Assembly (NCBI GenBank): GCA_030066455.1
Contig: JASJBQ010000153.1
Location: forward strand, 1-11,988
DNA from: Desulfobacterales bacterium
GTDB lineage: Bacteria > Desulfobacterota > Desulfobacteria > Desulfobacterales > UBA5852
Length of the DNA: 11,988 nucleotides
Reading direction: 5' to 3'
The notes beneath the pieces are model-generated. The model was not told where the DNA came from and made no database searches. It was given only the letters and a program-made list of their open reading frames with translations. Positions 7,844 to 11,988 of this stretch are shown here, piece after piece (positions within the stretch are counted from its first letter, which is position 1; every line of letters starts with the position of its first letter). The position numbers were made by a program, and so were the translations under genes.

Positions 7844-8196
7844 GATATGTTTTCTACTGCGTCTCTTGGTTGGGTTGCACCGACGTCCGTATATTGGGTG
7901 CGAACGCGATGATCTTTGCACCCGTGCCCGCTCCGGGCTTGTCACCAAGCGGGTTGGTTCTATGGGATCGAAATGCTGTCGTTTGGAAAGGCTTGTTAAC
8001 ACTATAATCACGATGGACTGTAAGTTCACGCTCAGCGATCCATTGTGCTGCGCCCAACGGCCCCATTGGCATGCGACCCCAAAAGGGGCGTGGCCCACCA
8101 GCAGGGACGCGGCTTGCCACATTCAGCGCGCGTGACAACTTTCACACGTTTTAAGGCTGACCGAACTGCCCTTGGTTAACGGCGATGAGGCGTATA
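7844..8196. other. Divergent intergenic region with hairpins and a consensus -10
   Basis: This 353-base gap separates the divergent flavoprotein and Fe-S protein genes. It holds a 9-bp stem with one G-U pair (7896-7904 with 7915-7923), followed by GCCCG-CTC-CGGGC (7926-7938) and the overlapping GCTTG-TCAC-CAAGC (7937-7950). A perfect TATAAT lies at 8003-8008 on the + strand without a good -35. On the - strand TATAGT (8001-8006) could serve the flavoprotein. I see no convincing gene in the gap, although open frames cross it. Confidence 0.4.
8186..8190 (+). promoter_or_regulatory. Ribosome-binding site selecting ATG 8197
   Basis: TGAGG lies six bases upstream of ATG 8197. The in-frame ATG at 8185 has no such site, so the downstream codon is preferred. 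Confidence 0.55.
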
Positions 8197-9360
8197 ATGA
8201 GCCCTGGCGATCAGGTTTACATCGAACTCCAGCAGCACCTGGACCGACAGGCCGTGGGATTCCCGGCCTCGAAATCAGGGGCCGAACTGAAGATCCTGCG
8301 GCACATTTTTACGCCGGAGGAAGCGCAGATCGCCACCTTTTTAGACTACCGGCACGAGCCTTTGGAGGTGATCTTCCCCCGGGTACGGCATCTGGTGGCA
8401 TCGCCGGGAAAACTGGCGTCGGTTCTTGACGGCCTCCTCAAAAAGGGCGGCATCGAAGCCCTGGAAGAAGACGGGCGCACCTGTTACGCCAACACGCCCC
8501 TGGTGGTCGGCATGTACGAACTGCAGGTCAATCGCCTCACGCCCGAGTTCGTCAGCGATTTTAAAACCTATACCTCGGACTGGCGATTCGGGCTTGAATT
8601 CCTGGCCACCGAACGGCCGCAAATGCGCACGATCCCCATAGCGAAGAGTATTGAACCCCGGCATCAGGTCGCCAGCTGCGACGAAGCCTCGGCGCTGTTG
8701 GACCAGGCCGACGGACCCTTCGTGATTCTCGACTGCATTTGTCGCAAGAAGAAGAGGATGGCCGGCGAGCACTGCCGACTGACCGATCGCCGGGAGACCT
8801 GCCTGGGGCTGGGCCCGATCGCCCAGACCGTGCTGAAAGGGGGAATGGGGCGGAAGATTCGGCGTGATGAGGCCAGGGCCATCATCGAGAACAATCAGAA
8901 AGAGGGGTTAATCCTGCAACCCTCCAACACCGCGAAGGCTGATTTTATCTGTTCTTGCTGCGGCTGCTGCTGCGGCATGCTGCAGATTCATCACAGCCTG
9001 CCCCGACCGGTGGATTTCTGGGCCACCAATTTCTATGCCCATGTGGATTCTGCGATCTGCAACGGCTGCGGCCGATGCGTGCGTCGCTGCCAGGCCCAGG
9101 CGGTGGATGTGCGCGGCGGCAGAGAACCTGCCCGCGTCGATCTCAACCGCTGCCTGGGCTGTGGCCACTGCATTGCCGCCTGCCCCCAGGGGGCCATTGC
9201 GCTAGAGAAAAAAACGCTGGCATTGCGCCCTCCGGAAACCCGTGAGGCACTTTTCAGGATTCTCAAAGCCAACCGCAAAGGAGGGCTGGGGAAAGCCAAG
9301 CTGGCCGGAAAACTGGTGCTGGACATGATTCGGACGGGCAATCTGGATCTCTTAAAATAG
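8197..9360 (+). CDS. Multi-cluster 4Fe-4S protein with CxCCxCCC motif
   Basis: A 387-residue soluble protein without a signal peptide. Residues about 1-100 are helical and look like the winged-helix-type N-terminal region seen in some anaerobe ferredoxin proteins (LKILRHIFTPEEAQIATFL, then KLASVLDGLLKKGGI). A middle cysteine set is C180-x-C182-x10-C193-x8-C202. Next comes an extreme cluster, C252-S-C254-C255-G-C257-C258-C259-G. The C-terminal part is a 2[4Fe-4S] ferredoxin domain: C288/C291/C294/C298 and C319/C322/C325/C329. This suggests an electron-transfer or redox-sensing protein of strict anaerobes. The partner is unknown: its neighbours are a divergent flavoprotein gene and a convergent PilZ gene. 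The family is recognisable as 4Fe-4S binding, but no gene name or reaction can be given. No sign of truncation is seen. Confidence 0.85.
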   Translation: MSPGDQVYIELQQHLDRQAVGFPASKSGAELKILRHIFTPEEAQIATFLDYRHEPLEVIFPRVRHLVASPGKLASVLDGLLKKGGIEALEEDGRTCYANTPLVVGMYELQVNRLTPEFVSDFKTYTSDWRFGLEFLATERPQMRTIPIAKSIEPRHQVASCDEASALLDQADGPFVILDCICRKKKRMAGEHCRLTDRRETCLGLGPIAQTVLKGGMGRKIRRDEARAIIENNQKEGLILQPSNTAKADFICSCCGCCCGMLQIHHSLPRPVDFWATNFYAHVDSAICNGCGRCVRRCQAQAVDVRGGREPARVDLNRCLGCGHCIAACPQGAIALEKKTLALRPPETREALFRILKANRKGGLGKAKLAGKLVLDMIRTGNLDLLK

Positions 9361-9361
9361 T

Positions 9362-9429
9362 CGGTTTTTTTGGTAAGCGAAGATTCGGGCGATCCGACTC
9401 CGCCCCTAAAAACCGCGTCTGAAAAACCG
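9362..9429. terminator. Possible terminator elements between convergent genes
   Basis: The 111-base gap between the Fe-S protein and PilZ genes contains CGGTTTTT (9362-9369) and two copies of AAAAACCG (9408-9415 and 9422-9429), either of which can pair with it. The A/T-rich ends could serve both directions. The loop is large (about 38 or 52 bases) and the stem is short in G-C pairs, so support is weak. Confidence 0.25.
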
Positions 9430-9471
9430 GTTGCGATGGCCCGCGCTTTCGCAACTGCCGTGCGAACGAGT

Positions 9472-9825
9472 TCAGGCCTTTTCGGCCTTGCCTAGGATCT
9501 GGACGCCGATCTGTTTGAGCCCTTTGTACGGGCCGGTCTCCATTTCGGTGATGTGTTTGACTTCCGATTGATACCAGCCCGAAGGCTCGGTTCCCTGGGG
9601 GGATAGAAAATTGACCTCGAGGATCTGCCCGACTTCGACGATTTGCAGGAAGCGCGAGCCAGGAGTTATCAGCAGGCCGGCCCCCTGGGTGGACACATCG
9701 GAAACCCGGAACTGGTATAGCGGCTCACCGACCAGTTTGATTTCTGCACGATAATTAAGGAGTTGCGCCGAGCGTGCCGCTTTGCGTTTCTCGTGCCACT
9801 TTACGTCGCGGGAATCGTCGTGCAT
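9472..9825 (-). CDS. PilZ-domain cyclic-di-GMP receptor protein
   Basis: A 117-residue single-domain cytoplasmic protein. The two c-di-GMP-binding motifs are present: RxxxR at R14-KAA-R18 and D-x-S-x-x-G at 43-48 (DVSTQG). They are followed by beta-strand patterns (GAGLLI, VGQILEVNFLS, GLKQIGVQIL) typical of the PilZ barrel. Stand-alone PilZ proteins transmit c-di-GMP levels to motility, pili or exopolysaccharide machinery; the target here is unknown. ATG 9825 has GAGG about nine bases upstream on the coding strand. The gene follows the HD-GYP phosphodiesterase gene by 62 bases on the same strand, so receptor and degrading enzyme are probably made together. Confidence 0.88.
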   Translation of the reverse strand: MHDDSRDVKWHEKRKAARSAQLLNYRAEIKLVGEPLYQFRVSDVSTQGAGLLITPGSRFLQIVEVGQILEVNFLSPQGTEPSGWYQSEVKHITEMETGPYKGLKQIGVQILGKAEKA

Positions 9826-9887
9826 AAGGCTATGCCTCGCCTGGCGCCCGATCGGTTTGCGCCCTACTGATCGATGCCTGACTGCAC

Positions 9888-10808
9888 CTAATAGCGCGAT
9901 GATTCGTCATCGGATCGTACGCGGTAGAGGTTATTGGACGGCGGTGATCCCCGGCGTTCGCGCGAAAGCTCGCAGTTCGCGAAGTGGGGGTGCGACTGGC
10001 GGTTGAAACTCACAAGCGCCCGGACCACCCTGCTGTCTAAAGCGCCTTTTTCGGCCATGCCGACGAGCACCTCCAGTGCCGTGCGGTTGTCATAGGACTG
10101 TGGCCGGTAAGGGCGTTCCGAAATCAGGGCATCGAAGACATCGCAGGCAACGATTATTTCCACCATCGGATCCTGGAGGTTGATGCCCCGCGGGTAGCCT
10201 GTGCCGTCGCGACGCTCGTGATGATCGCGGGCCACGATGGCCGCGAGTCCCCGCGGATCGCGCAGGTAGTAGGCCAGCAAGACATAGCCGGCCACGGTAT
10301 GATGCTCCAGGTGGCGCCGCTCCTCCATGTTGAGAGGCGATGTCTTATGAAGGATTTCCAGGGGCACGCAGATTTTACCGATGTCGTGCATCGGCCCGGT
10401 CATGGCTTCGATGACCTGGTCGAAGGACTCGTCCAATAGTTCCTGGGCCAGCAGAGCACTCACCATCATGACGAGCAGAATATGGCGGTAGGTATATTTG
10501 TCCAGCACCCGGAAATAGTCGAGGGACGCTAATACCGGGGGGATCAACTCGACCTTCTCGAGCAGATCCATGACCTCGCGGTTGCGCTGTGCATCGGAGA
10601 AGATGATCCGGTATGCAGGTGTGTCGAACAGGCTCCGAATATCGTTCCGGGTGGTCTCGAAGTCCAGGAGTGATCTGGGTTGAGGGACGGGCTTCGGGCT
10701 GTGGGCGATGAGATTATCGAGCGCCTCCTCCGAAACCACGGTACCCGGTGCAAACAATTCCACCTGATCGACGGTGTGGATGGGATAGCGGATTTCAATC
10801 GATTGCAC
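9888..10808 (-). CDS. HD-GYP domain phosphodiesterase (cyclic-di-GMP)
   Basis: A 306-residue protein starting at a GTG at 10808, with AGGA about seven bases upstream on the coding strand. Residues 1-100 form an N-terminal region I cannot assign. The C-terminal HD-GYP domain has H109, then H141-D142-I-G-K145 with 'ICVPLEILHK', H169/H170 (HLEHHTVAGY), H196-H197-E and the diagnostic RDGTGYPRG (200-208). The 'DVFDALISERPYR' segment follows. All expected metal-ligand and GYP residues are visible, so it should hydrolyse c-di-GMP. No receiver, PAS or membrane segment is seen, so the input signal is unclear. It is followed by the PilZ gene on the same strand. The last 40 residues are basic and low in conservation. 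Confidence 0.9.
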   Translation of the reverse strand: MQSIEIRYPIHTVDQVELFAPGTVVSEEALDNLIAHSPKPVPQPRSLLDFETTRNDIRSLFDTPAYRIIFSDAQRNREVMDLLEKVELIPPVLASLDYFRVLDKYTYRHILLVMMVSALLAQELLDESFDQVIEAMTGPMHDIGKICVPLEILHKTSPLNMEERRHLEHHTVAGYVLLAYYLRDPRGLAAIVARDHHERRDGTGYPRGINLQDPMVEIIVACDVFDALISERPYRPQSYDNRTALEVLVGMAEKGALDSRVVRALVSFNRQSHPHFANCELSRERRGSPPSNNLYRVRSDDESSRY

Positions 10809-10869
10809 AGCGCATCCTAAACGGTCCGAAGTTATGGTCAGTTACGGAAGCATTTTTCAGACAGTTGAA

Positions 10870-10898
10870 TTTATACTAAAAATCTTAGAGAATAGCAA
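10870..10898 (-). promoter_or_regulatory. Candidate sigma-70 promoter for the HD-GYP/PilZ pair
   Basis: On the - strand TTGCTA (10898-10893) and TATAAA (10875-10870) are separated by exactly 17 bases, 4 of 6 and 5 of 6 consensus matches, in an AT-rich patch. This would place transcription start near 10863 and give a leader of about 55 bases before the GTG at 10808. Confidence 0.45.
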
Positions 10899-10934
10899 AC
10901 GCGCTCGATTGGTTTTGCCTCACTTTGCCGTGCC

Positions 10935-11036
10935 ATCGGCCGCTCGCCGTCGTTAACCATTCGTCGCGACAGACGACATGAACCCGCGCCGATGCGGCCG
11001 ATCAGAACAGAAAAGGCGAGGCTGACGCCCCGCCTT
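10935..11036 (+). other. Structured leader-like region (inverted repeats and hairpin)
   Basis: ATCGGCCGC (10935-10943) is a perfect inverted repeat of GCGGCCGAT (10994-11002). The enclosed loop contains TCGTC-GCGACA-GACGA (10961-10976). Directly downstream AAGGCG (11013-11018) pairs with CGCCTT (11031-11036), with an inner GGC-TGAC-GCC. The last hairpin ends one base before a very strong Shine-Dalgarno sequence and a mini-ORF. This looks like a folded mRNA leader, but no known riboswitch consensus is recognised. Confidence 0.35.
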
Positions 11037-11044
11037 AGGAGGAG
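11037..11044 (+). promoter_or_regulatory. Strong Shine-Dalgarno of the mini-ORF
   Basis: AGGAGGAG lies three bases before ATG 11048 (its AGGAGG core five bases before it) and immediately after the hairpin at 11013-11036. It is one of the strongest ribosome sites in the window, although only a 13-codon ORF follows. Confidence 0.6.
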
Positions 11045-11047
11045 AGT

Positions 11048-11089
11048 ATGAAGAAACTGCCATTGCTGAGTAAGGCAATTTCAAATTGA
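11048..11089 (+). CDS. 13-residue mini-ORF, leader peptide or gene remnant
   Basis: The frame reads MKKLPLLSKAISN and ends in three consecutive stops (TGA TAA TAA, 11087-11095). It has a near-perfect ribosome-binding site and a preceding hairpin, so translation is plausible. It could be a leader peptide, a small protein, or the stump of a signal-peptide-bearing gene lost by deletion, since the neighbouring hydrolase is also broken. The basic then hydrophobic residues resemble a signal peptide start. No homologue is recognised. Confidence 0.3.
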   Translation: MKKLPLLSKAISN

Positions 11090-11117
11090 TAATAAGCTTT
11101 GATCTTCAAAATGCAAC

Positions 11118-11140
11118 CCGGCGGGAGTGAATGCCGCCGG
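11118..11140. repeat. GC-rich hairpin CCGGCGG/CCGCCGG
   Basis: A perfect seven-base stem (11118-11124 with 11134-11140) and a nine-base loop lie between the mini-ORF and the pseudogene. No T-run follows on the + strand, so a terminator role is doubtful. Confidence 0.4.
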
Positions 11141-11208
11141 AAAATGAAGGTCGAATACCGCTTTGCCTTGCCACGCACGGGGCAACGGACCCTCCGGACG
11201 CGACCGAC

Positions 11209-11625
11209 ATGAAACCAGCCGTACTTTTACCTGTTATTTGCCTGGCTGGGGTGCTGGGCTTCACCGCCGCTGACACGTTGTCCGATTCCCATGCTGCCGC
11301 CATATTCCCAGGTGAACGCTGGGCATACATCCCGGCGCCGGCGCGTGGTGGTTGGTCCCCAGAGAAATAGAGCCAGGCGGAAGTATTTGCGAACCGCATC
11401 GGAACGGCGGCCTTCATGCTGGTGGAGGGCGGCAGGGTAACGGCTGCCTGGGGGCCTGTCGATCATCGTTTCCCGCCGCAATCCATCCGCAAACCGTTTT
11501 TGAGCACCCGTTTCGGCATTCATGTCACGAAGGGCGGACTGGATCTTTCGTGAGACCTGGAAGAACTCGGCATCAATGACGTGGCACCGGGCCTGACTCC
11601 CGTGGAAAAAGCGGATTTTGGCTGA
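11209..11625 (+). pseudogene. Beta-lactamase-type serine hydrolase, 5' remnant with nonsense codons
   Basis: One frame reads a signal peptide (MKPAVLLPVICLAGVLG) and then the conserved start of the serine hydrolase (class C beta-lactamase-like) family: FPGERW, GWSPEK, GTAAFMLVEGGRV, WGPVDHR, QSIRKPFLS, FGIHVTKGGLDLS, ELGIND and LTPVEKAD. SIRK carries the catalytic Ser-x-x-Lys (Ser codon 11482-11484). The frame is interrupted by TAG at 11368 and TGA at 11551, and similarity stops near 11615, before the usual 'LL-x-x-SG' region. The Pro after SIRK replaces the family Ser. The stops fit single-base changes (for example Leu TTG to TAG, Arg CGA to TGA). The C-terminal two thirds are missing, so it is a truncated dead gene. 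Family assignment rests on remembered motifs, not a search. Confidence 0.7.
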
Positions 11626-11843
11626 CGAGAAGACGGATTGAAGCGATGAGGGTCACACCGGGATCGCTGGCCTTGCAAAGCAATTTACCGCCGACACCAC
11701 CACTCGAGCAAAACCGTCCACAGCTCGGTTTGTGGGTGTTAAGGCCGGGCATCGCCGTTTCTATACCCGGAGAACGCTCGAGGCTAGCGGCGTATCGTTG
11801 CCGATCAGGGCAGGCGGGATAGTCCATGTCATCTATTCCCGGA
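11626..11843. other. Unassigned intergenic stretch
   Basis: I see no recognisable gene here. Open frames exist on both strands but lack ribosome sites and family motifs. It contains overlapping small inverted repeats, AAACCG/CGGTTT (11711-11716 with 11726-11731) and CCACA/TGTGG (11718-11722 with 11730-11734), and two CTCGAG sites. It may be residue of the deleted hydrolase region. Confidence 0.3.
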
Positions 11844-11881
11844 AAACAAAAAAGCGGCCCACCCCTTGAGGTGAGCCGCTT
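11844..11881 (-). terminator. Intrinsic terminator of tRNA-Pro
   Basis: On the - strand AAGCGGC pairs with GCCGCTT (11881-11875 with 11858-11852), and CACC pairs with GGTG inside, closed by a small loop. The structure runs into TTTTTTGTTTT (11853-11843). It starts 18 bases past the tRNA CCA end, the right place and orientation for a rho-independent terminator. Confidence 0.88.
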
Positions 11882-11899
11882 ATTTGTTTAAAGTCGAAC

Positions 11900-11976
<77 letters not shown>

Positions 11977-11988
11977 ACGCAAAGAGGC

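Noticed and set aside
7844..8122. A 93-residue N-terminal extension of the flavoprotein
   Set aside because: It is basic and unstructured, and precedes a standard FAD-binding start only seven residues after the ATG at 7843. Families of this type start there.
10905..10945. A sigma-54 promoter (TTGG ... TTTGC)
   Set aside because: The GG and GC doublets are 14 bases apart instead of the required 10.
10809..11047. A c-di-GMP (GEMM) riboswitch, suggested by the adjacent c-di-GMP genes
   Set aside because: The conserved GEMM core sequences are not visible on either strand, and the hairpins have a different layout.
11368..11553. In-frame TAG and TGA as pyrrolysine/selenocysteine codons
   Set aside because: They fall at positions where the family has ordinary residues rather than catalytic ones. 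No SECIS-like hairpin was noticed right after the TGA, and the gene is truncated anyway.
11573..11827. An 84-codon - strand open frame between the pseudogene and tRNA terminator
   Set aside because: There is no ribosome-binding site or recognisable domain, and it overlaps the end of the pseudogene.
11626..11843. An integron attC-like site (GTTAAGG near 11738)
   Set aside because: It does not match the GTTRRRY core and lacks a matching partner core and an integrase.

Overview
The window is a GC-rich bacterial chromosome segment. It has dense genes, a tRNA-Pro gene with an encoded CCA end, many cysteine-rich redox proteins and a cyclic-di-GMP pair. The Fe-S/flavin oxidoreductases, the RseC-like protein and the style of the amino-acid ABC transporter suggest an anaerobic Desulfobacterota (sulfate-reducer-like, perhaps Desulfosarcina-type). 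That assignment is inference from gene content; no marker gene is present.

Layout. (1) Positions 1-1814, + strand: the 3' part of a GltD-like FAD/Fe-S oxidoreductase followed by an RseC/MucC-family membrane protein. RseC proteins often accompany Rnf/Rsx electron-transport genes, so an Rnf-type cluster may lie upstream of the window. (2) Positions 2051-5594, + strand: a complete polar-amino-acid ABC importer in the order permease, ATPase, periplasmic binding protein, second permease. (3) Positions 5790-7843, - strand: a small isoprenylcysteine-methyltransferase-like membrane protein, preceded by a flavin-dependent amine-oxidase/desaturase-type oxidoreductase. (4) Positions 8197-9360, + strand: a multi-Fe-S-cluster protein with an uncommon CxCCxCCC motif. 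(5) Positions 9472-10808, - strand: an HD-GYP phosphodiesterase gene followed by a PilZ-domain gene, a compact c-di-GMP degradation/receptor pair with its own candidate promoter. (6) Positions 10809-11843: about 1 kb without an intact large gene. It holds an inverted-repeat and hairpin-rich stretch, a 13-codon ORF behind a very strong Shine-Dalgarno sequence, and the eroded 5' end of a beta-lactamase-type serine hydrolase gene. (7) Positions 11844-11976, - strand: tRNA-Pro(GGG) and its intrinsic terminator.

The transporter genes clearly work together, as do the HD-GYP/PilZ genes. The two oxidoreductases and the Fe-S protein point to an electron-transfer-rich anaerobic metabolism, but their substrates cannot be read from sequence. 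No complete mobile element, CRISPR array or defence system is visible. The least explained parts are the structured leader with its mini-ORF at 10935-11095 and the cysteine-dense protein at 8197-9360.
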